Assembly (NCBI GenBank): GCA_965371665.1
Contig: CBDUZI010000015.1
Coordinates: forward strand, 1 to 39,656
Direction: 5' to 3'
Length of the DNA stretch: 39,656 nt
Source: JAUVAV01 sp965371665
GTDB taxonomy: Bacteria > Oederibacteriota > JAAXVQ01 > JAUVAV01
Position numbers and translations under genes: made by a program. The notes below the pieces were generated by a model that was not told the DNA's origin, made no database searches, and was given only the letters and a program-made list of their open reading frames with translations. Of the stretch, positions 1 through 12,100 are shown piece by piece; the first letter of the stretch is position 1, and every line of letters starts with the position of its first letter.

Positions 1-1
1 T

Positions 2-190
2 GGCATAAACATTTACACAAACCCTTTCATAGACAATTTCGCAAACAGTTACATAGACAGTCAAACAAACAATGACACAAACAGTGGCGGAAGCAGTGGC
101 ATAAACATTTACACAAACCCTTTCATAGACAATTTCGCAAACAGTTACATAAACAGTCAAATAAACAGAGACACAAGCGGCAGTACCACA
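2..190 (+). repeat. 96-bp tandem repeat built from 12-bp (4-residue) units, coding
   Basis: Bases 1-96 and 97-190 are two near-identical copies of a 96-bp unit (32 codons). Inside each unit the translation has a four-residue period of the type (N/D)-x-(Y/F/polar)-(T/I/A), for example NIYT, NPFI, DNFA, NSYI, DSQT, NNDT. The array lies in the giant frame and continues past the left edge, so the total copy number is unknown. A solenoid or stalk-like surface segment is inferred. Confidence 0.85.
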
Positions 191-3100
191 TTTGCGCCGC
201 AGCCGGTACTGGTAGCGGTCATTCCGGCCAGTCCGATAAGCCAATCGAATGACTTGCTCGTACTCCCCAGTCCCTATAAACCCATAGCGGATTTTGCAAA
301 ATCGACCGGTACGAATGTGTCCTCGCCGTCCCCTATCATAACCATTTATCCGTCCCTCAGCGCAGCCCTCAGCGCAACCCTCAGCGTAGCCAACCAGCCC
401 AAACCGGCGAATACGTTGCAGTCGCCTCTGCTTGATGCGGCCAGTATTCCAAACCAAGTATTACCTGGCAATCAGAGTCAACAGAACCAGACAGTGGCGG
501 ATCAGCCCAAAGCCGGGCAGACAGGTGTGAATTCTTCAAGAGAGGGAAGCACAACGGGGTTTTTCTCTAAACTGGCGAATGTTGCGGTTGATGTGGTCTC
601 TTTTGTGACAGCCCCCATAGTCTCCCAAGTTGTGCAGGTTTATGATGGTATAAAAAATTCAGACAATCCAACAGTACAAAATCTGGAACAAGGCGTCCAG
701 CAAATTACCAAGCAAATTACCCAACCCATAACCCAACAAAATCTGGTACAAGGTGTCCAGCAAATTACCAAGCAAATTACCCAACCCATAACCCAATTAG
801 GCGGCCAAATACTGGACATGCTGCAGGGAGATGAACTCAAGCCGTCCGAGGGAAGCAGTACGCCGATGGTGACTACGTCACCGGTGGGCGCCCAGACAGT
901 TCAGCCGGTTGTGCCGGACGCTGACGTACAGAAAGCAAACGACGCGCTGGCTAATAGTCCAGTCCAGCCGCAGGGAGAGTTGGCCGGAATCCTGGCACAG
1001 GGGCAGGGCACAGAGCAAGCGGCCAAAACCGCGCAAAATTGGATTGATAATGTTCCCGCGGAACAGGTGACCATGGAGGATGTAGGAGCGGCCTTGATGA
1101 TAAACCAGCTTATGGGCGCACAAGTAGTGGATCCCACCAGGCTGGTTAATAGTGTTGCGGATCAAGTGAATCAACTTGCCCGGGGAGCGGACTGGAAGAT
1201 GAACGTGGACACGGACCAACCGGGACAAATAAATGATGCGCTGGGCCTAATAGGAACAGTAACTAAAAACGATAACGGATACACCCTGACCCACTCAGCT
1301 AATACCGGCAATGGGATATTAGAGGTAAAAATAAATTTCGCATTCAAGCCAAAAGCAGAGCCCTTGCAAATTTCCAGCATAACCACGGCGACTAATAATG
1401 GTCAACAAACCGAGCAGATGTTTAATATGAATAACGGCCAACTGGAACTGGCCGCCTCCCGGATGCCCGTGACAATTAATACCGCGGATGGGGAAATAAT
1501 CAGCCACAACCTGCTGGTTGATCTGGGAACCCAAAAGACCTTTTACCAGGAAGAGAATCAAATATATACCATAGACGTTAATCTGGAAACCGGGCAGGGC
1601 GTGATTGCGAGCATAGAGGGCTCGGACACCAGGCAGGTGGTGAACGTTATCCCATCGGCGGAGGCGAGCTTCCGGTTTGAGGGAAACCAGGCAGTGGATT
1701 TCAACGGCAACCAATTGATAACAGTGGAACTAACCCCGGGAATGCTTCAGAACAGCGGATTGAACCAGGATCAAATAAACCAAGTGAAGGGACAATCCGC
1801 TATCCAGACCCAGGATGGAACCCTATATATTGGAAACCAGAAAAATTTTGAATCCGGCAACTACCAGGTTATAGGCCAGAACCAATTTGAGGGGATAAGT
1901 GATATCGGTTATACCGCCAATTATGCTGCGGGCCAATTGAATCACGTCGTGCTGGACAATAGGAAAGAGATTCGGGATATCAACACTGTCATTGACGGGC
2001 AGGCCACCGGGTTCAACGTATTAGCGGCCCGGGAGGATGGATCGGGAAAGGCGGTATCCAATTATCGAGAGGGGACCCTCCAGGGAACTGAAGTAACCCT
2101 GAATAATTTCAAGAACACCGATGGCAGGAGTGTAGTTCTGCAGTATGACCGGCACGGGGATATTACCGATAAAAGTTTGGCCCAACTGAGTGCGGGAGGA
2201 CAGGATTTCACATTTGAGACCACGGCCAACAAAGGGTTCAAGCTGGTTCCCAAAAATGAGAACCAGGCGGCGGAAGTCTATACCGCTTCGGGCGGCCGTA
2301 TTCTTCCCGGCGGCGAGAGCGGCGGTGGAGGATCAACAGAGTCCGGAGTGATCGAGTTTAATGTTGAGCAGAATATAAATATGAATATCGCCAAGTATGC
2401 CGACGAAACCGGCGTGGCCGTCAATCTGGAAGAAGTCTCCAAGCATCAGGTCACGGTCAATGTAGCTCCGGGAAGCGGTCTTAGCAAAGCCGATACCCAG
2501 AGCAGTCTGGTGGGGCAGGTCGAAATTTATAGCACGGACGCATGGGGCGCCGGCGCCTCGGACTGGGCGCGGATAGAGACCCAGGGCACGCAACAGGGCC
2601 TGGTTAGTGGGCAGTACGTGGAGGACAACTTTTTTAGTCAATTAGAGAGCCAGAGCGGGTCCGTTCAGGGAGTAAATAATATAGTAGAGCAGCACCTCAC
2701 GAATGAGAACGGATTATATACGGCGGATGGAAATGGGGGACTGAAGTTTACGGGCGTGGTCGATGGAACCGAGATTGACATGACTGCCGGGATGACCCTG
2801 AACCATTTCGTGGAAATGACCACCTGCGTAGTGCCTGAGGATATGATAATAGCCGAGAAAATCGGGATATCTCATGAGGCGGCCACGGCGGGTAGAAATC
2901 AAGAATCCTACTTCACGGGCCAAGGGGTAACCGGGGAGAAATACGCAGACAACGGCATGGTTACTATTCACCGGGGAGTAGACAAGACCGGCGAGGTTAA
3001 CTATGGTTTAGATGGAACTTATACTGGCGAGGCGGGAGGAATCGCGAGATTCTATGCCGCAGTGGATGAAGTGAATTGTAAGCTGAATATAGCGCGGGTT

Positions 3101-6100
3101 AGCGGGGATGGAGAGGCTTTAACTGCGATGGGCGCTCCGGAACCCATGATTAAGGCTGCTGAAAATCCCGCCTCCACCATTACTAAGTTTGGAGAAGTAG
3201 AAATAGAGAGTGAATCCTTTGTGCGCGACAGCGGGATAACGATTTTTGTAAGCACGGAGTCGGGCAAGGATGGGGAATACAGCTTCAGAGTGGCAGGTGA
3301 TGCCTGTGAAGAAGAGATGGGATTTATCGCGGAATGGAAACCGGGTAGTTCCTCTTCTGAAAAGAGCTATTTTGACATCTCCGAAGTGGAGTTATCACTG
3401 GAATTAATGAATAAAAATAATGAAGAATCAAAGCTGAACCTGCCTGAAACGGTTATAAATTCCGCCAACAACGGCGAGACCTATATAGGCGGGATGGAAG
3501 CATCTGAAACCAAACTTGGAAATTTTGTGTTGGCCGGGAACCAGTATGGCCAGGAGGCTGCGACTAGAATTAATAATGCGGATTATGTCAATGATGCCGG
3601 TAAAGTCAAAATTTTCCTGGGCAAGAATGACGGCGGCACCACCACCTTTAGCCTGGGAGGCGTCGGCAAAACCTTCGAAGGCGATCTTAATATAATATCC
3701 ATGCTGAATACCAAGACCGATAAAATGGAAATAGCGCATGTGCATGGAGATACTGACGCCATGCGGAGTTTTGGTTTACCCTCTCTCCTGGTGGATAAAA
3801 TCGAGGCCGGCAATGTCTGGGTGGGCGATGCCAAGAAGGAGAATGTGGAATTCGTACACGGGAACGGAGTTGCCACCATTGATATAACCAGAGAAACTGG
3901 CACGGGCAACAGCCGGTTCATGATACAGGGAAACAAGGAAATAGAAATACAGGGAAGCCAGGGAAGCGGAGTCATTTTTGCTGAAATTAAAGCCGACTAT
4001 ATGGGTTTCACCACAAAGCCGGATAGTCAGAAGGCATTTGGAAAAGAAGGAGTGATTAACGGCGAAGCCCGGTTAATGACAGAAGCGCTGGGCAATCCGC
4101 AGGCTTTATTGCTTATAGGCGATGAGGGATTTATGTGGGACATGGGATTCTACAACTTTTTTAGTCAATTAGAGAGCCAGAGCGGGTCCGTTCAGGGAGT
4201 AAATAATATAGTAGAGCAGCACCTCACGAATGAGAACGGATTATATACGGCGGATGGAAATGGGGGACTGAAGTTTACGGGCGTGGTCGATGGAACCGAG
4301 ATTGACATGACTGCCGGGATGACCCTGAACCATTTCGTGGAAATGACCACCTGCGTAGTGCCTGAGGATATGATAATAGCCGAGAAAATCGGGATATCTC
4401 ATGAGGCGGCCACGGCGGGTAGAAATCAAGAATCCTACTTCACGGGCCAAGGGGTAACCGGGGAGAAATACGCAGACAACGGCATGGTTACTATTCACCG
4501 GGGAGTAGACAAGACCGGCGAGGTTAACTATGGTTTAGATGGAACTTATACTGGCGAGGCGGGAGGAATCGCGAGATTCTATGCCGCAGTGGATGAAGTG
4601 AATGGTGTGCTGAATATAGCGCGGGTTAGCGGGGATACGAAGGCTGCCATTGAAATGGGCGCGCCCGTGGAGATGGTGGCAGCGGCGGCCTTGCCCGGGA
4701 CGCAGACTCTATTTGACAATGTGATAATAGAGGATGCCGGCTATATTAATGACAATATTATCTCGTTTTCCGTAGCCACGGCTCCGAACCATAACGGGGA
4801 ATACGGCTTCTTTGTTAGTGGGGGAGGTTGCAATGAGCAAATGGAATTTACCGCGGCCTGGACTAACAGCCGATTTGAAATCATTGAAGCGGATGTGATG
4901 CTGGGCTTGATAAATGATCCTGATTCAGGGTTGAACCTGCCTGAAACGGTTATAAATTCCGCCAACAACGGCGAGACTTATATAGGCGGGATGGAAGCAT
5001 CTGAAACCAAACTTGGAAATTTTGTGTTGGCCGGGAACCAGTATGGCCAGGAGGCTGCGACTAGAATTAATAATGCGGATTATGTCAATGATGCCGGTAA
5101 AGTCAAAATTTTCCTGGGCAAGAATGACGGCGGCACCACCACCTTTAGCCTGGGAGGCGTCGGCAAAACCTTCGAAGGCGATCTTAATATAATATCCATG
5201 CTGAATACCAAGACCGATAAAATGGAAATAGCGCATGTGCATGGAGATACTGACGCCATGCGGAGTTTTGGTTTACCCTCTCTCCTGGTGGATAAAATCG
5301 AGAAAGGCAATGCCTGGGTAGGCGATGTCGAGAAGGAGAATGTTGAATTCGTACACGGAAACGGAGTTGCCACCATTGATATAACCAGAGAAACTGGCAC
5401 TGGCAACACCCGGTTCATGATACAGGGAAATAAGGAAATAGAAATAGAGGGAAACAAGGACAGCGGAGTCATTTTTGCTGAAATTAAAGCCGAGTATATG
5501 GGTTTCTCCGAAAATGCGGATATTCAGAAGAATATTGGAAAAGAAGGAGTAATTAACGGCGAATTCCAGATACTGACAGAAGCGCTGGGCAATCCGCAGG
5601 CCGTAACGCTAAAAGGTCATGAGACTTTTTTATTAGGTATGGGGGTCTCCAGTGAGGAAATAAAGGAATTACCCAAGACCTTTGAGGGAAACGAAGTGGT
5701 GTTTGACAAGCAGGGAGAGTACGAGGTCCGCGTGAGCGAAAACAGCTGCGACGGCAAGGCTGTTTTCAACCCCAGGGGTGTTATTGTGACGGATGAAGGC
5801 AATATCATGGTTATGGCCGGGATGAGTGAAGATGAAATGAAAGTCCAGGGGGGGAGCGGGTCCAAAGCTGCGTTCCAGGAGGCAGGTATCGGGGAAGACG
5901 TGCTCAATTATCTGGCAGTAGGCGAAGGACGAACTTTTACCACTTCCGGCGGCGAAAAGCTGGATATTAAATACGAGTCCAACGGCATGATTAATATGCA
6001 GTTTACCGAGGAAGGGAATAAATTAACCGGCGTGGTTGAAACTAGAAACGGCGAATCCCTGCAAGTCGCTACCGGAATAAAAACCAAAGAAGTCTTGCGT

Positions 6101-9100
6101 AAACCAGGTGTTTTGGATGTCGTACTTCCGGTTGTGGGTGTATATAGCATATTGAAACACGGCCTTACCGAGCAAAAGGCCATAGGCCTGAAAGTCGATA
6201 GCTTAAGCGGAACCGATGCCGCCCTTAAGGACGCGGGCATTACGGTTCAGAGTGAGCATGAATTTTATTATACTCAAAACGGAGAACGCATAAAGTATTC
6301 TAATAACGGCATATATACCATAGTCCCTGGTGACGGCCAGGAATTACTCGCCGGCACGGTGTCGATGTTCCTTGAGGGCAAGCAGACCGAAGTAAGCGTT
6401 CTAACCGGTGTTACGGGAATCAAGATGGCTTTTGCAGATGGGAAGATTATAGGACAGACCGATGAAGGAACATTAACTCTGGGAGTAATCTGTAGTAAAG
6501 CCGGCAACAAGATTAGCGTCAGAAATACCCAAACAAACACTTACCGGCTTTACAACAGCGCAGGGGTTGAAAAGACCGATTTTCTTACCCGGACGCATAA
6601 CGCCCAGAACGAGGCGTGGATAGGAGTGTCAAATGCATGGGAAAGCGGGCAGAAGCATGGGACGGAGTTTTGGACCAATGTTCATGCCGGCAAAGGCCGG
6701 GCAGCGCTTGATTCTTTCTATGGGGTAGTGAGCTGCTCGTTCGCCACGATTGGCAATGCCGCCATGGGCGGGATTATGTGGACCCTGGCTCCGGAGATCG
6801 CGGCCCTGGATTTTATGGCGGATAATGTGTTCCGGGAAGCGCCGGCCTGGGTTGCCGGAACCGGGGTTTATGATAAAATCGCCGGTATTGGCGCGGGTAT
6901 TGGCAGGATGGTAGGACAGGAGGAAGCAGGAAAAGCATTTGCCGCCATGACCAACAAGTTCATAGAAAAAAGTGTTACGGTTTTTTCCGCCTCAGCTTAT
7001 TTTGCTTCTAAATTAGTAAGCCAGAACCTGATACTCATTGCCGTTATCTCCGCTTCTTTAGTCTGTCCGGCAGTGGGAATGGGGTTTTTGGGCGTGATGG
7101 CCATGGCCGAGATGACCAAGGGAATCATCGGCGGGATGGCAGCTACCTTCACTAACTTTTTCGTGCACCCGTTTAAGGAATTCTTTCATGGGACCAGCTT
7201 GCTCTGGAATAACTCCTGGAGCATGGAGAATGCCTTTAATGTCGCGGATAACGCGCTGATATTAACTGCCGGCGCTCTCGGGATTTTCTTCGCGTTAATG
7301 ATGGCCGGGCACGGGTACCGTATGGTTAAACCAACTCTGCAGGCCGTAGGAGTCCCGGTACTGGCTAAGATAGTGGACATAGGCGCTAAAAGAAGCAGCG
7401 TTAAGCCTGAACTCAGCCGGGTTATGGATATTCTGCTTTCCGAGAAACCAATCATGCAAAAACTCGGGGAGTTGCGCAAGCTTCCGGAAACCAAAGGTAG
7501 GGACGCCGAGGGTGTTACGTCCGCGAAGGAGATCACGCTGGACCTCGGGAACGGCAAAACAATAAAATATGAGTTGGGAGCTGAAGGTGGAAAAAGCAAA
7601 ATCAAGGTTAAGGCGGCTAAGAACGGAGATATGACATTCAAGCTTGAGGGCAAAGACCCTATTACCTTGAAAAAAGGCGATGTAGCAGCATTAACCGAAG
7701 GCAAGAATTTCCTGGAGGTTAAAACCAGCAATGGCGAGGTAGTGAGACTCGGAACTAGCGAGGCTTTAAAAGGCGAGCTTAAGACTACCGGGGAAACCGC
7801 GAAAGCGCCCAAGGATCTGCAGCCTTTTGAAAATAGCGTAACTAACGCCATTGAGGCGGTAAAAAGCGCCTCCACTAATGGACAGAGGCTGGTTGCCGGA
7901 CACAAACTCAACACAGCTTTAGGAAAAACGGCCGAGGGGCTCAAGACTAAAAGCGCGGAAGTCCAGGCGAAAAGTATTATGCGATTTGCTGAAAAGGGAG
8001 ACGCCGTGGGAGCCAAACTTCTGACCAAACTGATGGGAAAAAATTCAGCCGCAGAATCGGCCAAACTTCTTGACCTTCTGGAAAGCTCTGCCAAGGGTAA
8101 AGAAGTTTCCCCGGGCGCGCACAGCATTAACATGGCCGGCGTAAAAACCCAGGGTGTTTTAGGCGAGGCCGGCCGTATGCTCGGAGAGAATAAAGGCATG
8201 GCCAGGGCCAGGCTTGAAAACAACCTGATATCAGAAACCATGGCGGAAAGTATGTTCAAGACGGAAGCCCGGCCCGGCAAGGGATCGGGTGTGGCCGATA
8301 TCGGCGCCAAGACTGGGCAGAAAAGCCTGGGCCAAAAGAATATTGACAGCCTGGTAAACGAAATCGGCAAAAGCCCGGATGCCATAGGCAATTTGATCAA
8401 GGCGCTGGAGGGAACAAAGTCCGAGCGCGCTGTTGAAACGATCCTGCAAAAAGCCGCGGAGATGGAGTCTGCCGGCATGAAGCAGAGCGGCCGCGTGAGC
8501 CAAGCAGTACAGGCCGGAAGGCGAACTCTGAGTTTAAAACAGGACAGCCGGTTAATGAGGAATATCATGGAAGCGGTGCGCAAGGATTCTGATGTTGCGA
8601 AGCAAATCGCGGACCTGGCAGCCAAAGACGGCAAGGTGCTGGAGAGCGTGGCCAGGCAGATGGAGAAATCCAGCGAGGCGGGCGAGGCCATGGTCAAAGC
8701 GTGGGCCGAGAGCGGAACCGCCATGGAAGGCGTGGTAAAGTCTGCCATGACCGGCAGCGCCTCTCCTAAAACGAGCGCCACAGTGCTTAAAGGGCTGAGT
8801 TCACTACCCAAAGCCCGCGAAGTTTTTGGTGAAACCGTCGCGAAAATGAGTAAAAATGAGGCCGAAACAGTAGTGAAAAAACTCGAGACAACCTTTAAAG
8901 ACAGCCCGGGTGAAAGCCTGAAATTGCTGGACTCGGTTGCCAAACGTGCGGAGAGGAATGCTGAAAGCGCAGCGGAAGCAGTAAAGAAAACGCAAGAGCG
9001 CGCGTCTAAAGACAGCCTGGGTGAAAGCCTGAAATTGCAGGAGTCTGCAAAAGGCATTAAGGATTTGACAACCAAGACCAGTGAAAATATTGCCAAGAAT

Positions 9101-12100
9101 ATGGAGGCAAGTTATAGGCAAATGTCGTCCTCGCAAAAAAACAGCCTGGCAGACGCGATCAATACCATCAGGACAGAGTCAATCCAGGCGTTAAAGAGTG
9201 AGGCGGCAGGCAAAAAAGCCGAGAGCTATGCCGGGGAAAAAGGTCAGCCGGCTGATGCGATGAGAAGCAAAAGTGAGAGTCAGGGGCCAGAAGCAGTGAA
9301 GGATTTGGAAACTGCTAAAAATCTGGAAACCGGCAAAATTCCGGAGGCGACCAGCAACATAGTGCAAAGCCTGAAAGATGTTGTTCAGGGAGCGGAAAAA
9401 ACTTCCCCAACCAGAGCGCTGCGGAATGCGCGGGAAGCTCTTCCGGAAGCGATGAGAAGCATAAGGCAGCCAGGCCTAAAAGGGCGGATCCAGGACTTGA
9501 GGGGGAAAAACAACAAGGCTGGGGATAATGTGGCTCGTGCGACAGAGCGTTTTGTAGATAGTAAAGAAATAAGTGCTCTGCGTGACGGAGGAGGGGAAGT
9601 AAGCGCAGGAGGGACAGGCGGGACAGGCGGGAAGGCAAATAAGGGCAAAGCAACACCCGAAGGAAAGGCCAATCCCGCGCTCACAAGCATTGGGGATAAT
9701 ATTGCGGATTTTGCGTCCTATGTAAAGACACACCCAGTGGATTTTACGCAGAACGTGTTCGCGTATCTCTCCGGAATGAAATTCATGCAGATGGGAATGC
9801 AAAAGTTGGGGAAATCCATACAAGCGGGTGAGGCTGAGGCTTACAATAACCTCAAAGGCCGGAAGCTGCTAAAGGCTGACAGTAAAAACCAGTTCAAACT
9901 TACGGCTTCCGAAGCGCGCATAGAGCGCATGCTGAAGCTGGAGGGAATATCCAAGAATCGGCAGATGAACCGCTTGATAAAGGAGATGGAGAATAAGGCC
10001 AAGTTGCAGGCCCAGCAGGAGCAGATAAACCAGCAATTGGGCGACAAGCGGGTCATAGCGGGCGAGATGGTTAAATCCATGCCGTCCCTGGAAATGGCCA
10101 GGCAATATGTGGAGAGTTCGGGCGGATATGGGCAGGATATTTTAAAGGCGGAAAGCGCGGGCAAGGCTTTCACGAAAGCGGAAGCCAAGCTCAATAACGC
10201 CCGCAACCGGAAAGCCCCGGAACTGGAGATACAGACTCTGGAAAATCAGGTAAGCAGAGCTGCCGAGAATGTAATCCGGACGAATGAGGCCGTAGGCCGG
10301 GCCGTAGAGGCATTGCAAAATCCGCGCGGACCGCATGCCGTAACCTCAAAAGCGATGTTTGAAAAATTTAAGACCAGTGCGGCCAAAGGACTTGTGAAAA
10401 ACGAGGGAAAACGGCAAACAACCAAATCTGAGCTGGCAACTTCAACTGAAACTAAAGCAAATAAAGACGCAATGCAAAAATTGGAAGAGGTCAAGAGCAC
10501 CAGGCAGAAAGGTCAGGAACTGGTTGAAATATTTGAGAAGGATATAACCAATGCCAGAGCAAACCTGAAGCAGGCCAAAAGCGACGTGGGTGCGGCAAAA
10601 GACAGGTTAAGCAAGGAACCCGCAAATCAGGCAGAAGCCGCCTATAAGGAATTTCAGCAGGCCAGCAGTGCTGTAATAAAACAAGCCAAACATGATTTGC
10701 GGGTGGGGCAACGTAAATCGAATTTGCTTAAAAAGGAGTTAACGCAGGCCGAGTCCGAGATAAGCCGGTTGAATAAAATACTTGAGCCTCTGGAAGCCCA
10801 GCGAACCGAAATGCTGAAACTGGAAACCCAGGAACAGAATATGCTGAGCGAGGTGGATTTGTTTGGGCAGCATAAAGCGGTAGCTGAAAAATTAGGCAAT
10901 GCCCCAGGCACCGAAACCCTGAGGGCAAAATTAATCGAGAGAGCGCCCATAAAGAGCCAGGCTGATTATATCAACACGCTGTCTGTAAATAAGGCCGCAG
11001 ATATAGTTTCGCGCATGTCGCCTGAAGCCCAGCGCCAGGTTACCAGCCGTATGCCGGTAGAAATGGCCATGAAAATGGCCGAAGGCTGTTTGGCGCGGGC
11101 AGCAGAGGCGAAAGGAAGGGTCAGCGCAGCAGCAGATGCGGAAGTAAAGGCCAAAGCTAATGCAGAGGCTGCAGCTGAGCAGACCATGGCTGAGAATATA
11201 CTGGCCGGCAGAACAGCTTCCGAGCTGCTGGGCAGCCGGCCCGGAGAGGGATTGCTGAAGAATAAGGCTTACGCCAAATTGGCCAAAAACAGCGCACATT
11301 CCTCTTTAAGAATGGCGGGCGAACTTTCCATGCGGAAGATGGCTGATGGCGCGTACGCCAAGGCCTTACAGGAATTCAAGCAGTTCTTGGATATAAGTAA
11401 GGACATAAGTTTCAAGGAGGCCTTGAAGGAATTTAATGCCCGGAATGTCGAAAGCGGGAAACCCTTCCTGGATGCCAAAAAGCTGACTGACCGAAATAGT
11501 ATCGACCGGCACATCACGGCCAAGGAATGGCAGGCGCAGCAAAAGCTCCTGGATGCCGAGAGCCGGGCCCAAAGCCTGGAGACCGAGATAGCTAAAGCAC
11601 GCGCCAGTGGGAATGAGGCCCAGGCCGCGCGTTTGAGTGAACAATACGCCAAAGAGATCCAAACCATTAATAAACTCGTTGAGTCGCAAGGATTATCAAA
11701 AGAATATCGATCAATGGTATCAGCCGAACGAGCGGCTTATACGGATAAAATTATCAAGAATTTAGAGAAAAACAATGTTGACGGTGAAGTATTAAATAAT
11801 GTTCGGGACTTAATCCAGCTGGACGCGAAAATCGAGAAATTGATGGAAGGTCAGGAAAGCAGCGGAGTATGGGCCAAGGTCAAACGCTGGGGCACGAAAG
11901 ATGCCGCGGTTAAGGCGAAGATAACGCGTTTGGCCAAGGAGAGAGCCGGTTTTATCGAGAAATTGCAAGAAGCCAAAGTCCTGGATAAGATACTGGAGGC
12001 AGAGGGAATAAAACACACGATGGTGCCGGAAGACAGCATAAGGAGGATCAAGATAGGCGAAGAAGGAAAAAGCAGCCCCAGCCTGATAGGTGACGCCATG

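Noticed and set aside
1..190. CRISPR array suggested by the regular repeats at the left edge
   Set aside because: The 96-bp units are contiguous, have no unique spacers, and keep an open reading frame joined to the giant gene.
254..256. TTG at 254 as start of the giant gene
   Set aside because: No ribosome site precedes it, and the frame upstream is open and carries coding repeats to the window edge.
7186..9096. 636-residue open frame on the minus strand inside the giant gene
   Set aside because: It mirrors the Ala/Lys/Glu-rich codon pattern of the plus strand, translates to low-complexity Ser/Leu/Ala sequence and has no ribosome site. It is a shadow of the giant gene.
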